From Euryarchaeota archaeon UBA256 (lineage in GTDB: Archaea > Thermoplasmatota > Poseidoniia > Poseidoniales > Poseidoniaceae), in NCBI GenBank assembly GCA_002494645.1, contig DACE01000041.1:1-64000 (forward strand): a DNA stretch of 64,000 nt. The letters are read 5' to 3'. Made by a program: the position numbers and the translations under genes. Positions 45,638 to 53,705 of this stretch are shown in pieces (position 1 is the stretch's first letter; the number at the start of each line of letters is the position of its first letter). The notes under the pieces are model-generated. The model was not told the origin of the DNA, did not search any database, and worked only from the letters and a program-made list of their open reading frames with translations.

Positions 45638-48172
45638 TTATTCTTCCTCGGCTTGCTTTCCGTCCCCGTTGTTGACACGCCGTGTTGCCTTTTTCGAGCC
45701 TGTGATGGTGACCAAAGCCATGCCTCCCATCATCATCACCCATCCCAGCCATACGGTATGTGAATGCGGTAAAACATAGATGGTGACGCGAACCAAATCT
45801 ACTGCTTCGGTATCTTCAGCCTGAACCGTTTGCATCAGGGCATTTGATTGGCTTCCGTCAAAAATAAACACGATATCACCGGCCAAACGCGTGAGGGTGT
45901 CAACCTCAGAGCGCGGAATGCCCTGCTCGTCAAAGCGAAGCATGCCAGGGCGTACTTCTCCGATTTTTTCGCCTACTGCTTCATCGTTCATGTCATAGAC
46001 GTTGATGTAGACGCCGACGAATCCATCACCGACCTCAAAGCCATCTGATTCGAGCGAGAGTTCGGTAAATTCGTAGCCAATGCCGTCGTGAATGATGATC
46101 TCATCTTTGACCAGTGAAAGCCGGTGACTCGCATCACCCCTGTCGACCAGTACCGTAGTTGAAAGGTGGCCGAGCAGCAAGAGCAACAACCCAAAGTGGA
46201 CGATGTGCGCTCCGAAAGGAATGTGCTTGAGTGTGCCTTTAGAGCGGGCTTTGGTTAGGGAACGGCTGACCTCTCTCGCCATGGGAGCCAACGCGAGGAT
46301 GAGGGCGGGCAGTGAAACCCAAATGATGTGGCCCCGAGTCAGGCTTCCAGAGATGAGCGTTGAAGCATCTCTGCCAAAACTATCGGCGAAGAACACGAAG
46401 CCAATGGTGGATATCCCAAGGGTGAGTCCAATGAGCATGAGGTTGTCCTTGGGGTCGTCCTTCCGTCGAGTGTAAAGGAAGAAGCACAATGCAATCCCGG
46501 TCATGAAGGGTGCGCCATAGAGTTCGTGCGCCTCAAAATTGACAGCGTCAATGCTTGCGAGAAGGAGAGCCCAAGTCAACACCAAGTAGAGGCTAACCAA
46601 AATGACACTTCCCCACAAAGCGATGCGTCGTTGCGTTCGTCCATCCAGTAGAGAAACACCTTCCTCCTCCTCTTGATTAGGTGCGAGCAACCATGGAAGG
46701 ACGTAGAGTAGCAAGACAACACCCGCTACGGGTAAATTGAGTAATTCAGACCACGCCAAGGACAGCCCCAGGACGACACCAGCTGCAGCCCAAGGCCAAG
46801 CCTCAAGGGCTGAAGGTGCGTAATAGAGCGGTAGGAAGAGCGAGATAAAAGCGAGTGTAATGAACACATCTTGGGTCAGAATAAATACTGCAACAGACGC
46901 TAAGATGTGAACCGGTGCAGCGGTAAAACCGTGATAAGACCATGCGTTTTCTTCTCGAACTGAACTGGTTTTTGGGCTCGAAGAATACGATAGGCCGAGC
47001 GGAATGAAGAGGATTCCAAGGAAGGCGACAGGAGGTATACTGGTCCACGACAACCAACCATCACCGTGGAGTAGTAACCAGCCCAGGAGTCCTGTAGCAA
47101 CTGGAAGTCCTGTGCCCCAAGCATGTTTCTTTTGCAGTGGAGATGCGGTTGCTTGGCTGCGAAGAACAACAAACCAGCATCCTATCAACGTGAACATCCA
47201 TGTGACATAGACCATGATTTCTGTTGCAGCTCCGTCTGCTTGCAATTGCATCATTCGTCCGAAGACATCGTTTGGAGGCGTACCGCTGTCGTTGGTCACA
47301 AAGGTGTGGATGGAGGATGCCCACACGCCCCCTGCTCGCGTAACCGTTGTCGCAAAAATGGAGAGCAGGGCAGTGAGCAGGGATGCGCCGATCCAAACAT
47401 CATCCCTGACCTTGCCCGGCCGAGTGCGCAGGTGAACCATGGCTACCAGTGCCAGCCACGGCAGGAAAGAACCCGTCTCTACTGGGTCCCAAGCCCAATA
47501 GCCACCCCAATCGAGAATGAGGTAAGCCCACAAGCCACCTAAACCAATGCCTAAGGTGGCGGTGAGCAGGGCTGGGCGAGCAATGGTCAGCATTCGGTCA
47601 CCCAAGTTCGTTGAGGCTTGTGTGTAGGCTGCTGAGAGGCCAACGGCGCTGAGGTGCAGACACATCGAATAGGTCAGGAAGATGAGCGGTGGATGAATCA
47701 CCATGAGGTCCGTCTGAAGGAGTGGGTTCAGCCCATTTCCGGTAAAAAACGCGGGTGTCGCTTTGAAAGGGTCTAAAGAAAACGAAATCAGAAGCAATGC
47801 GAGGCTCATGCCGTGGGTGAGGCGCAAACGAAGGTCGTGAACGCCACGCTCACTCTGGTCTTCGCCAGCAAAAGGCCTGCGCCACCACCAGGAAAGTAAG
47901 GCCATCCATCCCAACCACATGAGCAGCGGGCCCTCACGAGCAGCCCAAGTGGCTGCAAAGCGGTACTTGAGTGGTAAATCTGCTCCGCCAAAAGCTTCGA
48001 CATGCAGGATTGAGGTGTCGTTGGCCATAAAGAGGTAGGCCAGCGAAAAGAAGGGCAGTGCCAATGCAGAGTGAAGCAGGAATGAAGCCAATGCAGAGGT
48101 TTCGTGCAGCCTCGGCCGAACCAACAATGCGATGATTGCGCCCAGCGCAAGCCAAAGCGTAAGACCCCACAT
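45638..48172 (-). CDS. ccmF: cytochrome c-type biogenesis protein CcmF (haem lyase)
   Basis: This 844-residue CcmF homologue has many membrane helices and a large extracytoplasmic C-terminal domain. The WWD-type haem-handling motif is present as GGYWAWDPVETGSFLPWL, with HPPLIFLTYS before it. CcmF ligates haem to apocytochrome c in System I. Only this Ccm gene is seen in the window; the others may lie elsewhere. It fits the nearby cupredoxin and quinone genes as parts of an aerobic chain. The start opens MWGLTLWLALG, giving the first helix; its upstream flank has GGGGGGTGG rather than a clean Shine-Dalgarno. Confidence 0.93.
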   Translation of the reverse strand: MWGLTLWLALGAIIALLVRPRLHETSALASFLLHSALALPFFSLAYLFMANDTSILHVEAFGGADLPLKYRFAATWAAREGPLLMWLGWMALLSWWWRRPFAGEDQSERGVHDLRLRLTHGMSLALLLISFSLDPFKATPAFFTGNGLNPLLQTDLMVIHPPLIFLTYSMCLHLSAVGLSAAYTQASTNLGDRMLTIARPALLTATLGIGLGGLWAYLILDWGGYWAWDPVETGSFLPWLALVAMVHLRTRPGKVRDDVWIGASLLTALLSIFATTVTRAGGVWASSIHTFVTNDSGTPPNDVFGRMMQLQADGAATEIMVYVTWMFTLIGCWFVVLRSQATASPLQKKHAWGTGLPVATGLLGWLLLHGDGWLSWTSIPPVAFLGILFIPLGLSYSSSPKTSSVREENAWSYHGFTAAPVHILASVAVFILTQDVFITLAFISLFLPLYYAPSALEAWPWAAAGVVLGLSLAWSELLNLPVAGVVLLLYVLPWLLAPNQEEEEGVSLLDGRTQRRIALWGSVILVSLYLVLTWALLLASIDAVNFEAHELYGAPFMTGIALCFFLYTRRKDDPKDNLMLIGLTLGISTIGFVFFADSFGRDASTLISGSLTRGHIIWVSLPALILALAPMAREVSRSLTKARSKGTLKHIPFGAHIVHFGLLLLLLGHLSTTVLVDRGDASHRLSLVKDEIIIHDGIGYEFTELSLESDGFEVGDGFVGVYINVYDMNDEAVGEKIGEVRPGMLRFDEQGIPRSEVDTLTRLAGDIVFIFDGSQSNALMQTVQAEDTEAVDLVRVTIYVLPHSHTVWLGWVMMMGGMALVTITGSKKATRRVNNGDGKQAEEE

Positions 48173-48233
48173 GACCCTATGGGGGGGTGGCGTCCTTCAT
48201 GGCCTTTGCTTAATCAGCCATGACGAGAAGGCA

Positions 48234-49460
48234 TTACCAGCCAAAGAATTTCGCCCGAGAGTAGCCGAAGGAAAGCAGCACTGGAATCACGCGTTTGGTG
48301 AATAATATCGGCTTACGAACCAAAATACGTAATCCGATGAATACTTTGTCCAAGGGGCTCATGTTGCCTAATTCATCAGGCAGGCAGCGAGCCATCGTTG
48401 ACATTTCATCATCCGTGAGGTTGTACAGGGCAGTCTTGCCTTTGAGGATTTTATGGTAGGGCGGGAATTGTTTTTTCCAGGACCGCTCATAGGCCATGAG
48501 GCGAGCTTTGCTGAGGTCATTTTCTGCGAGTGCTTTCGCCACGGTTTCTGCGGCTTCACGCCCCGACCATAGGGCAAGATGCGTACCGCCCTCGAAGAGT
48601 GGCGAGGTGAATCCAGCGGCATCTCCGACCAGAACAATTCCTTCATCGGCAGTGGCCGTTCTGGGTCCGGAGATCGGTATTGTTCCACCAAAAGGTCGGA
48701 TTTTGATACCGTCGGGCCGCCATGGCGGATTTGTGGTAGGTTTGTCGGCCAGGTAGGTGTCTTGGATGAAGGATTCAAGGTACTTGATGGCGCCTTTTTT
48801 ATCCGTCGTTACCAATCCTACATTGGCGCGCCCGCCCTCTTTGGGTATCATCCAGACATAGCCATGGGGCGAGTATTTCGGCCACAAATAGAAGTCTAAA
48901 TATCCGTCATTGGGCACGTCCAGCATCTCATATTGGAATCCAGCAATGACTTCGACGTCTCCGCCCATGTCGAGGAGTTTTGCTGCTGCTCCAGCAACGC
49001 CCGAGGCGTCAATGACGGCGCGACATTCCACGGGGAACTCATCTCCCCTTCCGTCAAGTTTCCAATTGGTAAATTGATTTTCGCTATTGTAGATTCGTTC
49101 CATTGAAGTCACGCGATGGTGGAGCAATAATTCAGCCCCTTTATTCACGGCCTCCTCGGTTAGCCACCGTTCAAACAGATGTTTCTCGAGCACATATCCC
49201 TCTTCGGTGAGCAACTTTTCAGTTCCATCAGGAAAGATAACTCGGATGCCCTTGACGTCCAGTGCTTTGACGTGGTCGGGGATCTCTAAGTCGAGATTTT
49301 GAACGGCCAGTTCAGAGAGGCACTCTCCACAATGAACGGGAGTTCCGACCTCTGGGTCTGCCTCTAAAATAAGCGTCGAAAGACCTGCGCGAGCGCTGTG
49401 GAGTGCAGCAGAACCGCCACCAGGGCCAGCTCCAATGACGACGACATCGCAGGTACGCAT
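48234..49460 (-). CDS. geranylgeranyl reductase-family flavoprotein
   Basis: This 408-residue FAD enzyme belongs to the geranylgeranyl reductase family, which saturates double bonds in archaeal membrane lipids or quinone tails. Visible marks are the FAD-binding VVIGAGPGGGSAALHSARAG at the N-terminus, CGECLSE with the family cysteine, GDAAGFTSPLFEGGTHLAL (FAD-binding) and the repeated PYG/PH segments in the middle. ATG 49460 has GGAGGAG upstream, four bases away. It is divergent from the UbiD gene; the two start 130 bases apart. The substrate, lipid or menaquinone, is not clear. Confidence 0.9.
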   Translation of the reverse strand: MRTCDVVVIGAGPGGGSAALHSARAGLSTLILEADPEVGTPVHCGECLSELAVQNLDLEIPDHVKALDVKGIRVIFPDGTEKLLTEEGYVLEKHLFERWLTEEAVNKGAELLLHHRVTSMERIYNSENQFTNWKLDGRGDEFPVECRAVIDASGVAGAAAKLLDMGGDVEVIAGFQYEMLDVPNDGYLDFYLWPKYSPHGYVWMIPKEGGRANVGLVTTDKKGAIKYLESFIQDTYLADKPTTNPPWRPDGIKIRPFGGTIPISGPRTATADEGIVLVGDAAGFTSPLFEGGTHLALWSGREAAETVAKALAENDLSKARLMAYERSWKKQFPPYHKILKGKTALYNLTDDEMSTMARCLPDELGNMSPLDKVFIGLRILVRKPILFTKRVIPVLLSFGYSRAKFFGW

Positions 49461-49589
49461 GCTTCTCCTCCAATGCGAAGAGGTGGTGGGCGGCACATGA
49501 AGAAAACGGTGCTCTCCAACGGAAGGCTCAATCAGATGGTTCAGTGAGTGCATACGGAGGTTCAAAGGCGAGAAGCCCTACGGAAGTCT

Positions 49590-51542
49590 GTGGCATGGAA
49601 GACGTTGAGCCGTTGGATGCGTCATCTCGAGGACCGAGGTGAACTCATTCGTATCCCCCGTCCAGTTGACGTGGTTTACGAGGCGGGAGCCATTGCCGAC
49701 CTCCTGGTCAAAAACGACGGGCCTGCAGTCATTTTTGAGCAACCCCGCTTGGCCGATGGCTCCATTTCATCCATACCACTGGCCATGAACCTTTTTGGCT
49801 CTCACGACCGAACCCTACGGGCGCTGGGTGCAGAGCACGAAACCTCAGTAGGCGACCGAATGGTCGCTATGATGAAGCCAGATATTGGAGCCATGGTGAA
49901 ACGTCCCTGGCTCGCTCTTCCGCTGGCACGGGACGCTTTTGCGATGCCGCCCCGAAAAAAGCGAAAGGGAAGAAGTCAGCGTGTTCGCTTGCCCCTCGAC
50001 CTCACCAAACTCCCCATTCCGAAAACATGGCCGATGGACGGTGGACATTTTGTCACACTTCCCTTGGTCGTTACGAAAGACCCTGCTTCGGGTGAGCACA
50101 ATCTTGGCATGTACCGGGCACAGGTCTTTGGTCCCAAGGAACTTGGCTTGCATTGGCAAATCCACAAGCATGCCGCCGACCACGCAGCAGCACTCGGCCC
50201 CGATGCCAAGATGCCGGTGGCCGTTTGCATTGGCGGGCCACCAGAACTCATCTTTTCAGCGATTTCTCCACTGCCCGATAATCTCTCAGAATACCAATTT
50301 GCGGGCATTCTCGGGCGCTCGTCACTACGCATCACCAAAGCGCTGACACAAGATCTGATGGTACCTGCTGAAGCCGACATTATCATCGAAGGTTATTGTG
50401 TTCCTGGAGAAACCCGAACCGAGGGTCCATTTGGTGACCATTTTGGTTTTTATTCGCTCACCGGGCAGTACCCTGTTCTTCATGTCACGGCCATCACATG
50501 CAGGAAAGACGCCGTTCTACCAGCCACGATTGTAGGTTTGCCTCCAATGGAGGATGGTTACTTGGGCGAAGCGATTGGTAGGCAATTTTCACCCGTTCTC
50601 CAGTTCCAACACCGCGACGTGCGCTCCGTCCACCTCCCCCTTGAAACTGGATTTCACAACCTCGCCATCGCCGCCTCAAAACAGCGTTATCCACGTCAGG
50701 CTAGAAAAACAGGAATTGGCTTGCTCGGGGCAGGGCAAATGATGTTTCTCAAAATCATGGCCGTCGTTGATGAAGATGCGAATACGAAGGATTTGGAACA
50801 ATTCCTTGACGCCCTCAACGACAAAGTACACATTCCCACGGACATCATTGTCCTCGAAGGAATGGTGGCAGACTCACTTGAGGCTGCCAGCCCCTACGAA
50901 AACGTACATTCCAAGTTGCTCATTGACGCTACGACTCTAGCAAATGCTGATCCAAGAAGCCAACATGAACCACTTGAGGGTTCCTTCAGCATGCCCGTCC
51001 CTGCTTGGCGGCAAGGACTTGAGGACCCTCCGGCATTTGGCAACCTCGCTGGGGTTGAGGCCTTGGAAGATGTTGTACAAGCCCGCATGCTGCGTAACAG
51101 CATGCTCGTTGTCACAACCCATGTCAGCGGTACGCCGACACCGCTTGATGGCTCGTCGGAATCTGCCGACCAGGCAGAAGAACAACGAAGAGAACAAATA
51201 ATTCAATTGAGGAATTCAATTTGGCAATTAGAAGGTTCTGAGAACCTTCGCTGGTTATTCATCACCAATGATGACCTCGATTTGAACGGTCCGAAAGCCC
51301 GTCGTCGCCTCCTTTGGCAACTACCGTCTCGTTTTGATGTCGGAAGGGGACTCACGTTTGACGAGACAAAGCAGCGCCTCTGCTGGGATGCGACCACACC
51401 CATCCCATCGAAGGCTCACGGAGTGCGTCGTTGGCCAGCCATTACACTTCACAATGAAGAAACACTGGCCAAGGTTGCCAAACATCCTGAATTAACTAAA
51501 TACAAATGGCCCCCCCATCTCTCGTTTGTGGGGCCTCAGTGA
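49590..51542 (+). CDS. UbiD-family decarboxylase
   Basis: This 650-residue protein is of the UbiD family, prenylated-FMN enzymes that decarboxylate aromatic acids. Visible marks are LIRIPRPVD near the N-terminus, IIEGYCVPGETRTEGPFGD and the following HFGFYSLTGQ, the central active-site region. It overlaps by one base the start of a UbiA prenyltransferase gene, and together they are the two-step core of quinone head-group processing. The start at GTG 49590 begins about 10 residues before the family start. An in-frame GTG at 49548 is also open. A UbiX partner making prenylated FMN is not seen in the window. Confidence 0.86.
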   Translation: MAWKTLSRWMRHLEDRGELIRIPRPVDVVYEAGAIADLLVKNDGPAVIFEQPRLADGSISSIPLAMNLFGSHDRTLRALGAEHETSVGDRMVAMMKPDIGAMVKRPWLALPLARDAFAMPPRKKRKGRSQRVRLPLDLTKLPIPKTWPMDGGHFVTLPLVVTKDPASGEHNLGMYRAQVFGPKELGLHWQIHKHAADHAAALGPDAKMPVAVCIGGPPELIFSAISPLPDNLSEYQFAGILGRSSLRITKALTQDLMVPAEADIIIEGYCVPGETRTEGPFGDHFGFYSLTGQYPVLHVTAITCRKDAVLPATIVGLPPMEDGYLGEAIGRQFSPVLQFQHRDVRSVHLPLETGFHNLAIAASKQRYPRQARKTGIGLLGAGQMMFLKIMAVVDEDANTKDLEQFLDALNDKVHIPTDIIVLEGMVADSLEAASPYENVHSKLLIDATTLANADPRSQHEPLEGSFSMPVPAWRQGLEDPPAFGNLAGVEALEDVVQARMLRNSMLVVTTHVSGTPTPLDGSSESADQAEEQRREQIIQLRNSIWQLEGSENLRWLFITNDDLDLNGPKARRRLLWQLPSRFDVGRGLTFDETKQRLCWDATTPIPSKAHGVRRWPAITLHNEETLAKVAKHPELTKYKWPPHLSFVGPQ

Positions 51543-52453
51543 TGGATGTCAAACAGGTACTTTCCTTCATCAAAGTGGAGCACACTCTATTTTCGCTCCC
51601 CTTCGTACTTGTGGGATATTTCATCGCCCTCAATCAGTTCAATCTTAACATCGGGATTGATTTGATTTGGATTCTGCTTGCCGCGGTTGGAGCGCGAGGT
51701 TTGGCGATGGCACTGAACCGAATTATCGACCGTGATATTGATGCCGCAAACCCCCGAACCGAACAGCGACATCTCGCCTCTGGCTCCATGTCCGTCCAAA
51801 CAGCTTGGGGATTGGCTGCCGTCTTCCTTGTGATGCTGCTTGTAAGCGCTGGCATGCTCAACAGAGTAGCGCTGATGATGGCTTGGCTTCCGGTTCTTAC
51901 TTTCGTCATCTACCCTTACATGAAGCGATTTACATGGCTGTGTCACTTTTGGCTCGGCCTCTGTTTGGGACTTGCCCCTGCAGGCGCATGGGTCGCCATA
52001 GCAGCCGATGTCCACGGATGGGAAGCAATCACAGGCCTCAATGGAGTAGATGCGAACTGGTTGTGGGTTCAAACGATTCTTCCCGTATCCGTTGGAGTTG
52101 CATTTTGGATTGCTGCATTTGACATCAATTATGCTCGAATGGATGTTGAGCACGATCGGGAACAAGGCATTCATTCCTTCCCCTCAACCTTTGGTGATAC
52201 AACAACGACTCGTACGACCGTTCAACTGACCTTGCTCTGGTTTGCTTGCTTTGCGATTTCCGACCCGATGGATGGAATATGGTTCTTGGCTGCTGCGGGA
52301 CTGATGGCGTTGGTGAACATCTGGGTCGTTTTGCGCATGAATCAATTTGCTGATTTCCAAACGGTCCTCTTTCGAGCGTCAATGCTCACCGGATGGGTGC
52401 TGTTGGCATCGCTTCTCTTGGGCTTTGCGAGCGAGCCCCCGCTGACGGCTTGA
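51542..52453 (+). CDS. UbiA-family prenyltransferase
   Basis: This 303-residue membrane protein has about nine helices and both aspartate-rich motifs: NRIIDRDIDAANPRT near residues 58-72, and YARMDVEHDREQGIHSFP near 200. It attaches a polyprenyl chain to an aromatic acid, as in menaquinone or ubiquinone synthesis. It follows UbiD in a TGATG overlap, so the two are coupled. Together with the divergent reductase, these genes point to quinone or prenyl-aromatic synthesis. MqnP-type (futalosine) and 4-hydroxybenzoate-type roles cannot be separated by eye. Confidence 0.92.
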   Translation: MDVKQVLSFIKVEHTLFSLPFVLVGYFIALNQFNLNIGIDLIWILLAAVGARGLAMALNRIIDRDIDAANPRTEQRHLASGSMSVQTAWGLAAVFLVMLLVSAGMLNRVALMMAWLPVLTFVIYPYMKRFTWLCHFWLGLCLGLAPAGAWVAIAADVHGWEAITGLNGVDANWLWVQTILPVSVGVAFWIAAFDINYARMDVEHDREQGIHSFPSTFGDTTTTRTTVQLTLLWFACFAISDPMDGIWFLAAAGLMALVNIWVVLRMNQFADFQTVLFRASMLTGWVLLASLLLGFASEPPLTA

Positions 52454-52521
52454 GGGGCGAGCCATTCATCTACAGGGAAGTGGAATGGAAGATTCATGAG
52501 CCGAATGCAACAACCCGGTGT

Positions 52522-52902
52522 ATGAACCCCATTGTTGCATCGTTGCTTGAGTTTAATCAGGCTTTTGAAATACCGAAACTCGACGCTCCAGGTCTTGGTC
52601 CAGACGAGATGATTGAACTCCGAATCAAACTCCTGCGTGAAGAAGTGGAAGAATACGCAGAAGCAGCTCGGGCTGGCGACATGGTCGAAATCCTTGATGC
52701 CCTAGCCGATATTGGCTATATTCTCGCAGGAACCATCATCAATCACGGTATGCAACACGTTTACGATGATGCCTTCAATGAAGTTCACCGCTCAAACATG
52801 GCGAAACTCGTTGACGGTAAGGTCCTGCGAAGAGAAGACGGTAAGGTCATGAAGCCTGAAGGATGGCAGCCTCCGCACCTCGCCCAATTTCTTGAAGAGT
52901 GA
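52522..52902 (+). CDS. MazG-like NTP pyrophosphohydrolase
   Basis: This 126-residue helical protein has the all-alpha NTP pyrophosphatase pattern LLREEVEEYAEA then EILDALADIGYI, giving the ExxE and ExxD metal ligands. Family members hydrolyse NTPs or dNTPs to monophosphates for house-cleaning. C-terminal DDAFNEVHRSNMAKL and VMKPEGWQPPHL resemble the phosphoribosyl-ATP pyrophosphohydrolase-like/DR2231 type. ATG 52522 is the best start; a longer frame from 52393 overlaps the prenyltransferase gene. Confidence 0.85.
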   Translation: MNPIVASLLEFNQAFEIPKLDAPGLGPDEMIELRIKLLREEVEEYAEAARAGDMVEILDALADIGYILAGTIINHGMQHVYDDAFNEVHRSNMAKLVDGKVLRREDGKVMKPEGWQPPHLAQFLEE

Positions 52903-52951
52903 GATTTGGCACTTCACATGGTTTCATGAACGATGAGCCACTCCCTGCACC

Positions 52952-53683
52952 ATGAGCCGTCCCGTCGCCTTGGTTACTGGTGGGGGTCGCGGTATTGGTG
53001 CTGCGATTTCAGACCGTCTGGCCGCCGATGGGTACGATGTCCTTTTGACCTACAATCTCTCTTCAAAGCCCGCTGAAATGATTGTTGACGCCATTCGTGA
53101 ACGTGGAGATGATGCTCTTGCGGTCAAGGTGGACTGTGCTGATGAAGGCGAAGTTGGACTCCTCGCTCGTCATCCTTGGATGGCAAGGGGAATTGACGTA
53201 TTGATTCTCAACCACGGGATCTACAATCGTGTTCAAAGCCACAAGATGACGATGGACGACCTCACGGCGACCATGAAAACAAATTTCGAGGGTGCCGTTT
53301 CTGTATGGAGTGCAGTTCAACCCTATCTGACTCAAGAGGCCAGAATGGTGGTTGTTGGCTCCCAGTTGAGTATTCGCGGCTCTCCCCATGGCGCTGATTA
53401 TTCAGCCTCAAAAGCCGCTCTTTCGGCGTGGGCTCGTTCACTCGCTCAATCGCTGGGCCCCGAAGGCAAGCGAGTGAACATCCTCGCTCCTGGTTATGTC
53501 GACACCGACCTTCTATCGGGTGATTCTGCAGAAAAACGCGCTCAGCGGGAACATGAGGTTCCACTCCAACGCGTCGGGTCGCCCGAAGACATGGCCTCAA
53601 CGGTTTCCTTCCTTGTTGGTCCCGATTCATCTTACATCACGGGTGCTATTCTCCACGTGAACGGGGGACTTTATCTCCCCTAA
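52952..53683 (+). CDS. short-chain dehydrogenase/reductase (FabG-like)
   Basis: This is a 243-residue SDR enzyme. The NAD(P)-binding loop VTGGGRGIG and the catalytic YSASK with the preceding serine (VVGSQLS) are complete, and LNHGI replaces the usual NNAG. The C-terminal SYITGAILHVNGGLY is typical of the FabG group. It reduces or oxidises a carbonyl; the substrate cannot be given. It lies between the MazG-like gene and uvrB. Confidence 0.92.
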   Translation: MSRPVALVTGGGRGIGAAISDRLAADGYDVLLTYNLSSKPAEMIVDAIRERGDDALAVKVDCADEGEVGLLARHPWMARGIDVLILNHGIYNRVQSHKMTMDDLTATMKTNFEGAVSVWSAVQPYLTQEARMVVVGSQLSIRGSPHGADYSASKAALSAWARSLAQSLGPEGKRVNILAPGYVDTDLLSGDSAEKRAQREHEVPLQRVGSPEDMASTVSFLVGPDSSYITGAILHVNGGLYLP

Positions 53684-53705
53684 AGGCCACATTTTCGGTG
53701 AGTCT

